From contig JADJYW010000004.1 of the NCBI GenBank assembly GCA_016719605.1, positions 248,001 through 312,000 on the forward strand: 64,000 nucleotides of DNA. The letters run 5' to 3'. The position numbers and the translations under genes are program-made. The notes beneath the pieces were generated by a model. That model was not told the DNA's origin. It made no database searches and worked only from the letters and a program-made list of their open reading frames with translations. Positions 46,762 through 55,276 of this stretch are shown in pieces; positions within the stretch are counted from its first letter, which is position 1, and the number at the start of each line of letters is the position of its first letter. The DNA comes from Lewinellaceae bacterium. Lineage in GTDB: Bacteria > Bacteroidota > Bacteroidia > Chitinophagales > Saprospiraceae.

Positions 46762-49008
46762 ATGCAAAATCCAGTCGCCTACCAGCCCAAAAACAAAGTC
46801 CGCCTCGTCACCGCCGCCAGCCTGTTCGACGGCCACGACGCCGCCATCAATATCATGCGCCGCATTATGCAGAGCAGCGGCGCGGAAATTATTCATCTCG
46901 GCCACAACCGCTCCGTGCAGGAAATCGTGGATTGCGCCATCCAGGAGGATGTGCAGGGTATCGCCATCACCAGCTACCAGGGCGGCCACAATGAATTTTT
47001 CAAATACATGTACGACCTGCTCCAGGAACGCGGCGCGGGCCATATCAAAATCTTCGGCGGCGGCGGCGGCACCATCCTGCCCTCCGAAATCGAAGAACTG
47101 CACGGCCACGGCATCACCCGCATCTACCACCCCGACGACGGCCGCGCCATGGGCCTGCAAGGCATGATCAACGATGTGCTCCAACAGTGCGACTTCCCGG
47201 TGGGCAACGCGCTGAACGGCGAACTTCAGCATCTCGCCGAACGCAACCCCGGCGCCGTCGCGCGGCTGATCACCGTGGCGGAGAATAGCCCGGAACTGTT
47301 TGAGCAAAATATCCGCCCGAAACTACCCGCTGCCGTAGCGCAGCACCCGCCGGTTTTAGGCATCACCGGCACCGGCGGTGCGGGAAAATCCTCCATGGTG
47401 GACGAACTTGTGCGCCGCTTCCTGCTCGATTTTGAAGATAAAACCATCGCTATCGTGTCGGTGGACCCCTCCAAACGCAAGACCGGCGGCGCCCTGCTCG
47501 GCGACCGCATCCGCATGAACGCCATCAACAGCCCCCGCGTGTACATGCGCTCGCTCGCCACGCGGCAGTCCAATCTGGCGCTCTCCAAGTACGTCCACGC
47601 AGCAGTGGATATCCTCAAAGCCGCCCGGTACGACCTGATTATTCTCGAAACCAGTGGTATTGGCCAGAGCGATACCGAGATTGTGGACCACAGCGACCTC
47701 ACGCTCTATGTGATGACCCCCGAGTTTGGCGCCGCCACGCAGTTGGAAAAAATTGATATGCTCGATTTTGCCGACGTAGTGGCAATCAACAAGTTTGACA
47801 AACGCGGCGCGCTCGATGCCCTGCGCGATGTGCGCAAACAGGTGCAGCGCAACCACAACGCCTGGGATACACCCGTGGACGCCATGCCGGTGTTCGGCTG
47901 CATTGCCAGCCAGTTCAACGACCCCGGCGTGAACCAGCTCTACCGCCGCATCATTGACCAGCTGAACCAGAAATGCGATGCGGGCCTTCTGTCGCACTTT
48001 GCTGCTACGGACGAGATGTCCGAAAAAATCTACATCATCCCGCCGCAGCGCACCCGATACCTGTCGGAAATTTCGGAAAACAACCGCAAGTACGACCTCG
48101 ACGTGGAAACACAGGTGGCGATCGCGCGCAAGTTGTGGAGTTTGAAAAACACCATCGAGACGGTGGACGATGGACGGGAGACGGTGGACAGCCGGCTCGT
48201 GGATGTTTTGAAAAAACGCTACACCGAACTGGAGGCTCAGCTCGACTGGCGCTGCAAACGTATCCTCGAAGGGCACGAAGCCAAAAAAGCCCAGTATGCT
48301 GCAGACGAGTACGTTTACCTCGTGCGCGACAAGGAAATTCGGGTAAAAACGTACACCGAAAGCCTGTCGCACACCCGTATCCCGCGCGTGGTACTCCCCC
48401 GCTACAAGGACTGGGGCGATATCCTGCGCTGGCGTTTGCAGGAAAATGTGCCGGGTGAGTTTCCGTACACCGCCGGGGTGTTCCCGTTCAAGCGCGAGGG
48501 CGAAGACCCCACCCGGATGTTTGCCGGAGAGGGCGGCCCCGAACGGACCAACAAGCGGTTCCACTATGTCTCCCAGGGTTTGCCCGCTGCCCGCCTCAGT
48601 ACGGCGTTCGACTCCGTGACGCTCTATGGCGAGGACCCCGACTACCGCCCCGACATTTATGGCAAAATCGGCAACAGTGGCGTTTCGGTCTGCTGCCTTG
48701 ATGATGCCAAAAAACTCTACTCCGGCTTCGATCTTTGCGATCCGAAAACCTCGGTGTCCATGACCATCAATGGTCCGGCGGCCACCATTGCGGCATTTTT
48801 TATGAATGCCGCCATAGACCAGCAGTGCGAGAAGTACATCCGGGAAAACAAGCTGGAGCATTTGGTGGAGGCGAAGATGAAGGAAAAGTATGACGACAAA
48901 GGGCTGCCGCGGCCAGGGTATGGCCTCACCCACCAACCCCCCCTCTCCAAAGGAGAGGGGAGGGTGACACTCTATCTCCCCTCTCCTTTGGAGAGGGGCC
49001 GGGGGTGA
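46762..49008 (+). CDS. icmF: IcmF-type acyl-CoA mutase, N-terminal part
   Basis: The 748-residue first half of a fused isobutyryl-CoA mutase. In order: B12-binding domain (about 10-140; FDGHDAAINIMRRI, His25 as lower cobalt ligand), MeaB-like G-protein chaperone domain (about 195-470; Walker A GTGGAGKSS, VDPSKRKTGGALLGDRIRMN, NKFDKRG), a linker, and the first part of the mutase barrel (EFPYTAGVFPFKREGEDPTRMF). IcmF interconverts isobutyryl-CoA and butyryl-CoA, and may act on related acyl-CoAs. The frame runs into a palindromic repeat and stops at 49008, after 24 residues without homology (GLTHQPPLSKGEGRVTLYLP). The barrel continues in the next entry. Confidence 0.9.
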   Translation: MQNPVAYQPKNKVRLVTAASLFDGHDAAINIMRRIMQSSGAEIIHLGHNRSVQEIVDCAIQEDVQGIAITSYQGGHNEFFKYMYDLLQERGAGHIKIFGGGGGTILPSEIEELHGHGITRIYHPDDGRAMGLQGMINDVLQQCDFPVGNALNGELQHLAERNPGAVARLITVAENSPELFEQNIRPKLPAAVAQHPPVLGITGTGGAGKSSMVDELVRRFLLDFEDKTIAIVSVDPSKRKTGGALLGDRIRMNAINSPRVYMRSLATRQSNLALSKYVHAAVDILKAARYDLIILETSGIGQSDTEIVDHSDLTLYVMTPEFGAATQLEKIDMLDFADVVAINKFDKRGALDALRDVRKQVQRNHNAWDTPVDAMPVFGCIASQFNDPGVNQLYRRIIDQLNQKCDAGLLSHFAATDEMSEKIYIIPPQRTRYLSEISENNRKYDLDVETQVAIARKLWSLKNTIETVDDGRETVDSRLVDVLKKRYTELEAQLDWRCKRILEGHEAKKAQYAADEYVYLVRDKEIRVKTYTESLSHTRIPRVVLPRYKDWGDILRWRLQENVPGEFPYTAGVFPFKREGEDPTRMFAGEGGPERTNKRFHYVSQGLPAARLSTAFDSVTLYGEDPDYRPDIYGKIGNSGVSVCCLDDAKKLYSGFDLCDPKTSVSMTINGPAATIAAFFMNAAIDQQCEKYIRENKLEHLVEAKMKEKYDDKGLPRPGYGLTHQPPLSKGEGRVTLYLPSPLERGRG

Positions 49009-49010
49009 GG
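48924..49010. repeat. 87-bp palindromic repeat inside icmF
   Basis: The ends CCTCACCC (48924-48931) and GGGTGAGG (49003-49010) are inverted copies. Inside are two inverted copies of a hairpin, CCCCTCTCC-AAA-GGAGAGGGG and its TTT counterpart. This looks like a member of a dispersed palindromic repeat family common in bacteria. The repeat lies between two conserved blocks of the mutase, GLPRPGY and LPEGHNGLGLLLLG. The terminal GGGTGAGG contains the stop of part 1 and the GTG start of part 2. Confidence 0.8.
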
Positions 49011-50243
49011 CTTGGGGCGGGGGTAGGGCTTCTTCCCGAGGGCCACAACGGCCTCGGTCTGCTCCTGCTCGGCGTCACCGGCGCAGAAGTTTTGCCCGCC
49101 GACGTGTATCAAAAAATTAAATCCTACGCCCTATCCGCGGTGCGCGGCACCGTGCAGGCCGATATTTTGAAAGAAGACCAGGCGCAGAACACCTGCATTT
49201 TCAGCACGGAGTTCAGCCTGCGCGTCATGGGCGATGTGCAGGATTATTTCATCCGGAACAAAGTCCGCAATTTCTATTCGGTTTCTATTTCGGGTTATCA
49301 CATTGCCGAGGCGGGAGCCAACCCGATTTCGCAGTTGGCGTTCACGCTGGCCAATGGTTTCACGTTTGTGGAATATTACGTGTCGCGGGGCATGGACGTG
49401 AACGACTTCGCGCCCAACCTCTCGTTTTTCTTTTCCAACGGCGTAGACCCCGAGTACGCCGTCATCGGGCGCGTGGCCCGGCGCATCTGGGCCAAGGCGA
49501 TGCGGTTCAAGTACGGCGCCAATCCACGCAGTCAGATGCTGAAGTACCACATCCAGACCTCCGGTCGCAGCCTGCACGCGCAGGAGATTGCGTTCAATGA
49601 TATCCGCACCACCCTGCAGGCGTTGTACGCTATTTACGACAACTGCAACTCGCTGCACACCAATGCCTACGACGAGGCCATCACCACGCCCACGGAGGAG
49701 TCGGTGCGCCGCGCCATGGCCATCCAGTTGATTATCAACCACGAACTGGGTTTGGCGAAAAATGAAAATCCGTTGCAAGGCTCCTTCATCATTGAGGAAC
49801 TGACCGACCTGGTGGAGGAAGCCGTGCTGTCCGAATTCGACCGCATCACCGAGCGCGGCGGCGTGCTGGGCGCCATGGAAACCATGTACCAGCGCGGCAA
49901 AATCCAGGAAGAAAGCCTGTACTACGAGACGCTCAAGCACACCGGCGAACTGCCGCTCATCGGGGTCAACACCTTCCTCAGCAAGGAAGGCTCGCCGACC
50001 ATCCTGCCTCGGGAGGTTATCCGCGCTACGGAAGAAGAAAAAGAGGCGCAAATTCAGACCCTGCGCAACCTGCACGCAACAAACGCCAACCAGTCGAAAG
50101 AAGCCCTGCGCCGCCTGCAACAAGCCGCCGTGCGCAACGAAAACGTATTCGCCGAACTCATGGAGGCCGTGAAAGTGTGTTCGCTGGGTCAGATTACGAA
50201 TGCGCTGTTTGAGGTGGGTGGGCAGTATCGGAGGAATATGTGA
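49005..50243 (+). CDS. IcmF-type acyl-CoA mutase, C-terminal part
   Basis: A 412-residue open frame holding the rest of the mutase barrel: LPEGHNGLGLLLLGVTGAEV, RGTVQADILKED (the Gln typical of IcmF substrate sites) and SISGYHIAEAGANP. The only plausible start is GTG 49005, overlapping the TGA of part 1 as GTGA, so reinitiation could make a separate subunit. Alternatively the two frames are one gene: this frame stays open through the repeat, and a single extra C in the run at 48937-48943 would fuse them. Neither can be chosen from sequence alone. Followed, convergently, by the Uma2 gene. Confidence 0.85.
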   Translation: MRLGAGVGLLPEGHNGLGLLLLGVTGAEVLPADVYQKIKSYALSAVRGTVQADILKEDQAQNTCIFSTEFSLRVMGDVQDYFIRNKVRNFYSVSISGYHIAEAGANPISQLAFTLANGFTFVEYYVSRGMDVNDFAPNLSFFFSNGVDPEYAVIGRVARRIWAKAMRFKYGANPRSQMLKYHIQTSGRSLHAQEIAFNDIRTTLQALYAIYDNCNSLHTNAYDEAITTPTEESVRRAMAIQLIINHELGLAKNENPLQGSFIIEELTDLVEEAVLSEFDRITERGGVLGAMETMYQRGKIQEESLYYETLKHTGELPLIGVNTFLSKEGSPTILPREVIRATEEEKEAQIQTLRNLHATNANQSKEALRRLQQAAVRNENVFAELMEAVKVCSLGQITNALFEVGGQYRRNM

Positions 50244-50251
50244 TTTTTAAC

Positions 50252-50914
50252 CTACCGCATCAACTCCTGCATCGCCAGAATATTCGCTTCGGAATCAAAA
50301 ATAGCCCGAACCGGGATAACAAAGCCCGGCACCGCCCGACTTTCAATATCGTCGTCGGGGCCGAAAATACGGGCGGGCAGGTAGGTGGTGTCGGTCGGCA
50401 GTGCGAGGTAGTACTGTTCGATTTGCTGGTGCAGCGGATCAACGATCCAATATTCCTGCACGCCGTGTGCGGCGTAGTCTTGTTTTTTTACGCCACGGTC
50501 GGTAGCAGCCGTTTTTTTGGACAGAATCTCGACCACAAAATCCGGGGCGGGGAACAGCAACTGGTCTTCCGTAAATTGATCGGCTTTTTCTTTGGAGAAA
50601 AACACCAAGTCTGGTTCGTAGTCATTGCGCGTGAGGGCAACCATGACTTTTTCGGTACCCACTACACCAAGTTTTTTTATGTCGGCAAAAAAACTTAATA
50701 AACGAGATAACAAATCGGTCACCTTCCAGTGCCGCCGCCGGACGGGTGAATGCAGCACCACTTCACCATTGATAAATTCGGCCTTGATGCCCGGGGTCAC
50801 CCACTCGCGAAATTCGTGGCGCCGACGGCTTTCGTCTTCCAAAACCTTGTTCAGGCGTTTCACCACCTGCGGCAGGTCGGGTGAATTCAATATTTTTTCG
50901 GCATAATCAATCAT
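50252..50914 (-). CDS. Uma2-family (DUF820) PD-(D/E)xK-like protein
   Basis: A 220-residue member of the Uma2 family, a restriction-endonuclease-like fold. The nuclease-like core is visible: DYEPDLVFFSKE with its Asp, then FVVEILSKKTAATDRGVKKQDYAAHGVQEYWIVDP (E-x-K and the Q-Y-W signature, shown across two pieces). The family is abundant in cyanobacteria and Bacteroidota and its target is unknown. ATG 50914 is chosen; the earlier TTG at 50938 overlaps the -7 box at 50936-50943. It is convergent with the icmF locus. Confidence 0.85.
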   Translation of the reverse strand: MIDYAEKILNSPDLPQVVKRLNKVLEDESRRRHEFREWVTPGIKAEFINGEVVLHSPVRRRHWKVTDLLSRLLSFFADIKKLGVVGTEKVMVALTRNDYEPDLVFFSKEKADQFTEDQLLFPAPDFVVEILSKKTAATDRGVKKQDYAAHGVQEYWIVDPLHQQIEQYYLALPTDTTYLPARIFGPDDDIESRAVPGFVIPVRAIFDSEANILAMQELMR

Positions 50915-50935
50915 ATTGGCCGTGTATTTTTTTGA

Positions 50936-50943
50936 CAAAGTTA
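50936..50943 (-). promoter_or_regulatory. -7 box TAACTTTG of the Uma2 gene
   Basis: Exact TAnnTTTG match on the minus strand, 21 bases before the ATG at 50914. It overlaps an in-frame TTG and so argues against that upstream start. Confidence 0.45.
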
Positions 50944-51099
50944 AGTTGAAAAATCGAAGTTGCTGCGCTGGTTCCAGGATCGCCGGCTTACCATTTCAGT
51001 ATAACCGGCTATTTTCGCCGGGGATTAACGTCGGCGACGCGGTTGATTTTAAAATTTTAAAAAACTAAACATGCTCTAAATGACCATACATTTCCATTG

Positions 51100-53778
51100 A
51101 TGAAAAAACTCTTTTTTATCGCTGCTGCCGCCCTCTTTTTTACCGCCGCCGAGGCCCAAACCCTCATCTCTTTTTTGGGCAAAAACGGCAAATACGGCTT
51201 CGCCAATGAACGCGGCGAGGTGCTTATTCAGCCCAGTTTCGAGGGCTATCATCCTTTTTGGCCGGCCAAATTTTTGAGCATAAACTCGAAACAAAATGGC
51301 GAACCTGTTTCCTTGCTGCAAAACGGCATGGCCATCCCCGGGGCGAGTCTGATGGGCGTTCCTGTCGTCAACTACGCCACTGGGAAACAGGAGAAGCCCG
51401 ACACTTTGCGCGACCTCGTTTTGCTCAAAAACGAAAAAAAATGGGTGTTCGCTGACCTGAATACGCGGCAAACCAACGCGTTTCCCTTCATCGAAAATTA
51501 TCAAAACCCAAGCTGGTTTTCGCTCGTCGGGCGGAATTACCACTCCTTAGAATGTGCCTTTGATTTTGGTTTTTGCAGGGTTTTCAAAGAAAATGGGCGC
51601 ATCAATTTTATCGGCACGGATTTGAAAGAGGTTTTCCCGAAGGACTTTTTGGCCGGGGCCATCGGCGGGCCGGGGCTGTTTGTGGTCGGGAACGAATCCC
51701 AAAAAATGGGCATCGTGGACCAAACGGGCAAAATCCGCACACCTTTTGTTTGGGATCGGATTGATTTGCCCACCCGGCCCGGCTATTTTTTGGTGAACAA
51801 CGAGACAAACACCTTCTCCAAAAAACCACACCGCGCCGGGATGATAGATGCCGAAGGGAAAATCATCATTGACACCATTTACCAGTACATCACAGGCGGA
51901 AAAGACTATTTGCTGGTGCATGGAAAAGACCGCGTGGGGCTGATGGATTATACCGGGAAATGGGTTTTTCCGCTTGAATATCGCGATATATCTTCTTTTT
52001 TTGGCGAGTTTTTGATTGTAAAACTAATCGGCGGCAGGACGAACGTGGTCAATTTGAAAGGCGAAAAACAGTTCCCGAAGGACTATTCCGACATCGAAAT
52101 ACGCGCTTTTCGTTACGGCCAAAAACCGTTTTTGCTCCTCCGCGAAGGGCCGGTGACGAGCCTTGCGGACTCCACTTTTCGGATTTATTTTACGGATACC
52201 CTGACGTCAATTGCCGAGACGCAACAAACCACGTTTACCAAAAAAGCCCATCATTTTCTGGTTTTGGAGGGGCGCTCCAACTACGCGTACGACCGGTATG
52301 GCATCCGCGACACGAGCGGCAAACGTATTTTGCCCGGTATTTTTAACCGGATTTCGGAGATGCGGCATTTCGGGGACGATGCTTACCTCGTCAAAAAGGA
52401 CAGCCTCTGGGGTGTTTTTGACACGGAGGGCAAGGTGATTTTTTCGGTGATTTTTCTGGAAATTATGGAAGGGCCACATCCCGAAAACGACCGGGTTCCT
52501 GTCATCTGGGCGCAGGCAGTAGGAGAAAACCTATACTCGGCCTACGATAAAACCGGTCAAAAACTGCCCTTCGCGCCCCGTTTTGACCCGTGGCAAAACA
52601 AGGTTTTTCGAATCGAAACCCTCGACCGGGAGAAACCACCCGTTTTGGTGTTTTTGGATGGCAGCCGGCGGGTAATTGACGCATCCGAGGCGGAAAAACT
52701 TGCCCGCTTGTGGCATGTTCCCACGCCCGACGGCGGGTTTGTTTTGGAGGAATCGGGTGACCAAATCAAGGTGCTGGATGCTTTTTTGAAAAGCGTCGTG
52801 CCGGCTGGATTTTCCGTCCCGAAAAAAACATTCGAGCATGACCGCTTGGCTGCAACGGGTTTGCTGACCGTTTATCAGGCGCAAAGTTCCGGTGTCATCA
52901 ATGCAAAGGGGGAATGGGCGATGCCGCCCAAAACGGGGGCAAAACTTGTCCCGCTTTCCAGATACATGATCATGGAGGGTGATTTGGAGGCCGATCCCAA
53001 GCGCCGAAACAAGCGGGAATCGTTCACCATCCACCGCATCCATCCAAACCAGAAACCGATCGAGGTGAACTTGGTCGGGCAGCGGGGATTCTCGCCGAAC
53101 AACAATTTCACGATGCTTTTGGGCAATTTATCGCCCGGCGGAGACCGTATTTTGGCCGCCTATTTCGACCATACGGGCGAGCAACTCACCGATTTCAACA
53201 TTGTGGATGGGGTGGATTATCTCCAGAAAAGTAATCTCGTGACCGTTATGAGCAAAGGAGGTGTACGCAGCAATCAAATTCTGGACGAAAAAGGCAAACT
53301 GATTGCCGACCTCGGCGACATCACCGCCCGCCCGCACCGGGGCAAGGAGTGGGCCGTCCGATATTATGTTGCCCAAAAACGCGGCAGCGAAGACTACGGT
53401 CTGATTGATTCGACAGGCAGGGTGCTGTTGCCTTTTCAGTTCAAGGATTTGAAAATCGTCCCCCCCGGAAAACTGCTTTCGTGCCAAAACATTTCCGGCG
53501 GCACCGATTTGATGAACATGCGCGGCGAAGTGCTCTTTACGGCCCCGAAAAAGGTCTCTTTTCATAGCCGCGAGACCCCAAACGGCTACCTCTTAGCCAG
53601 CGCAGAGGAAGAAACCGTGGTCATTTCGCCCGAAGGCAAATGGGTAAGGTCGCTGCCGTACAAATTTGAAGACCTCTCGCAATCGCTTGATTACCCAAAT
53701 TTTGCGAAATTTTTGGATAAGGTTACCTACAAGACGTTTTGGGTAAATGTGGAGACGGGGTTGGAATTTCGGGAGTGA
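51100..53778 (+). CDS. Large secreted WG-repeat protein
   Basis: An 892-residue protein with a signal peptide (KKLFFIAAAALFFTAAEAQ) and many repeats of the WG type, each a beta hairpin around a Gly-hydrophobic-x-D pattern (KNGKYGFANERGEVLIQPSF, GKDRVGLMDYTGKWVFPLEY, EDYGLIDSTGRVLLPFQFKD). WG-repeat proteins are surface or periplasmic and of unknown function; the repeats probably form a beta-propeller or solenoid binding surface. ATG 51100 is preferred; a TTG one codon earlier also fits. A second WG-repeat gene follows 99 bases on. Confidence 0.85.
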   Translation: MKKLFFIAAAALFFTAAEAQTLISFLGKNGKYGFANERGEVLIQPSFEGYHPFWPAKFLSINSKQNGEPVSLLQNGMAIPGASLMGVPVVNYATGKQEKPDTLRDLVLLKNEKKWVFADLNTRQTNAFPFIENYQNPSWFSLVGRNYHSLECAFDFGFCRVFKENGRINFIGTDLKEVFPKDFLAGAIGGPGLFVVGNESQKMGIVDQTGKIRTPFVWDRIDLPTRPGYFLVNNETNTFSKKPHRAGMIDAEGKIIIDTIYQYITGGKDYLLVHGKDRVGLMDYTGKWVFPLEYRDISSFFGEFLIVKLIGGRTNVVNLKGEKQFPKDYSDIEIRAFRYGQKPFLLLREGPVTSLADSTFRIYFTDTLTSIAETQQTTFTKKAHHFLVLEGRSNYAYDRYGIRDTSGKRILPGIFNRISEMRHFGDDAYLVKKDSLWGVFDTEGKVIFSVIFLEIMEGPHPENDRVPVIWAQAVGENLYSAYDKTGQKLPFAPRFDPWQNKVFRIETLDREKPPVLVFLDGSRRVIDASEAEKLARLWHVPTPDGGFVLEESGDQIKVLDAFLKSVVPAGFSVPKKTFEHDRLAATGLLTVYQAQSSGVINAKGEWAMPPKTGAKLVPLSRYMIMEGDLEADPKRRNKRESFTIHRIHPNQKPIEVNLVGQRGFSPNNNFTMLLGNLSPGGDRILAAYFDHTGEQLTDFNIVDGVDYLQKSNLVTVMSKGGVRSNQILDEKGKLIADLGDITARPHRGKEWAVRYYVAQKRGSEDYGLIDSTGRVLLPFQFKDLKIVPPGKLLSCQNISGGTDLMNMRGEVLFTAPKKVSFHSRETPNGYLLASAEEETVVISPEGKWVRSLPYKFEDLSQSLDYPNFAKFLDKVTYKTFWVNVETGLEFRE

Positions 53779-53877
53779 TTTGTTGAACATCTACTTCCTC
53801 CGAGTTACCCTTACTTGGTATCAATTTTATGAAAAATTACCTTTATTTTTTGTCCGCTCCCCCCTCAACATCTACCC

Positions 53878-55272
53878 ATGCAACACCTCCATCTCCGCGT
53901 CGCAACACCGCTCATCATCCTGTTCTCCCCGTTTTTTGGCCAAACCGCTTTTGCTCAAACAGACCCGCCCCCACCGGTGATGCACGATCAGGAAATGGTC
54001 GAAGAGGAGAAGGGCGTGACAGAACCGGCCCCGTTCGTCATTCCCAAACATTGGAAAACAGGCAAACCACAGGCCGGCCGTAAGAACAACAAGTACTACG
54101 GCTATGTGCTCAACGACAGCATCCTGATCCCTTTTGAGTACGAAGAGTTGGACATTACCTACTCCGATTTTATGATCGCTAAGCGCGAAGGAATGTGGGG
54201 CGCGATCAACAAAAGAGGCGAGGCCGTTTTGCCCTTTGTTTATATAAGCCTCATAAATGGGAGAAAAGGTACTTTGATAGCCGCACGAAAATACCACGAG
54301 TACGGCCTCCTCAGCCGGGCGAACGACGTGCTGGTGCCGCTCGAATTCAAACAAGTGATCCACGTCAACGACTCCGTGCTGATTTTTAACCATCCATACA
54401 AACAGGTGGTTGTTGAGGTACTGAACCAACAGGAAATCCGGGCAATGGAAACGTTTGAGTACGAGCAATTCGCGCCTTTAGGCTCCCTCTACCCCAGGTT
54501 CTTTTCGGCCAAAGTAAAGGAGGGGGAAACGGGTATTGTTGACCTGAACAACCGGGTTTTGTTGCCTTTCGAGTATCACAAAATCCACTGGCAGCACGGC
54601 AATCTGATCAACTTCGAGACGGAACAATCCTTGCAGGGCTTGGTCAATTTCCAAAATCAGATGCGTGCGCCGGCCGTGTATCCGTACCTCAACTCGACCA
54701 CAAACCCCAACCTTTTTGGGGTCCGGGATGCGCGCGGGAAATTGGGCATGATTGACTCGACGGGGAATATCGTCGTCCCACTTCAGTACTACTCCTGCTG
54801 GGTACTCGAAAACCTGGAATGTATCAAATGCAAAACCGTGCAGGGGCACTACGCCCTCTGGAACGACCAAGGGAAGCAGCTCAGCAAGGAAATTTATGAA
54901 GAAATCCACGGCAATAAAACAGTGCCCGATGTCTTGGCCGCCCAATTGCCCGACAGCAAAAAATGGCAGATACTCGACCGGCAGGGTCGAATACTTTGCC
55001 GTGAATTGGTGGACGATTACTACTTTTTTCCACTGGGGTTCAAGTGCGAAAAGGCCGGGTTAGCTGCCATTTTCGACTTGTCGGGCCGGCAAGTGACGGA
55101 TTTTGTTTACAAAAACGCATCCAGCAGTTTTGATACCGTCGAAGCAGCAGAAAAACGTGCCCGCGCATTAGGTCTGCCCGAGGGCACGCGACTGATTTGC
55201 CAAGCCATCAATGCGGCTGGCGTGCGGGTGTACATAGACGATACCGGAAACGGGCATCAGACGACCAAATAG
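53878..55272 (+). CDS. WG-repeat protein, smaller paralogue
   Basis: A 464-residue exported protein with a signal peptide (PLIILFSPFFGQTAFAQ), an acidic/proline-rich stretch (TDPPPPVMHDQEMVEEEK) and WG repeats (YGYVLNDSILIPFEYEEL, GMWGAINKRGEAVLPFVY, GLVNFQNQMRAPAVYPYL). It follows the larger WG gene in the same direction and may be its diverged paralogue; sequence similarity beyond the repeats is limited. It is convergent with the S41 protease gene. Confidence 0.8.
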   Translation: MQHLHLRVATPLIILFSPFFGQTAFAQTDPPPPVMHDQEMVEEEKGVTEPAPFVIPKHWKTGKPQAGRKNNKYYGYVLNDSILIPFEYEELDITYSDFMIAKREGMWGAINKRGEAVLPFVYISLINGRKGTLIAARKYHEYGLLSRANDVLVPLEFKQVIHVNDSVLIFNHPYKQVVVEVLNQQEIRAMETFEYEQFAPLGSLYPRFFSAKVKEGETGIVDLNNRVLLPFEYHKIHWQHGNLINFETEQSLQGLVNFQNQMRAPAVYPYLNSTTNPNLFGVRDARGKLGMIDSTGNIVVPLQYYSCWVLENLECIKCKTVQGHYALWNDQGKQLSKEIYEEIHGNKTVPDVLAAQLPDSKKWQILDRQGRILCRELVDDYYFFPLGFKCEKAGLAAIFDLSGRQVTDFVYKNASSSFDTVEAAEKRARALGLPEGTRLICQAINAAGVRVYIDDTGNGHQTTK

Positions 55273-55276
55273 CGTT

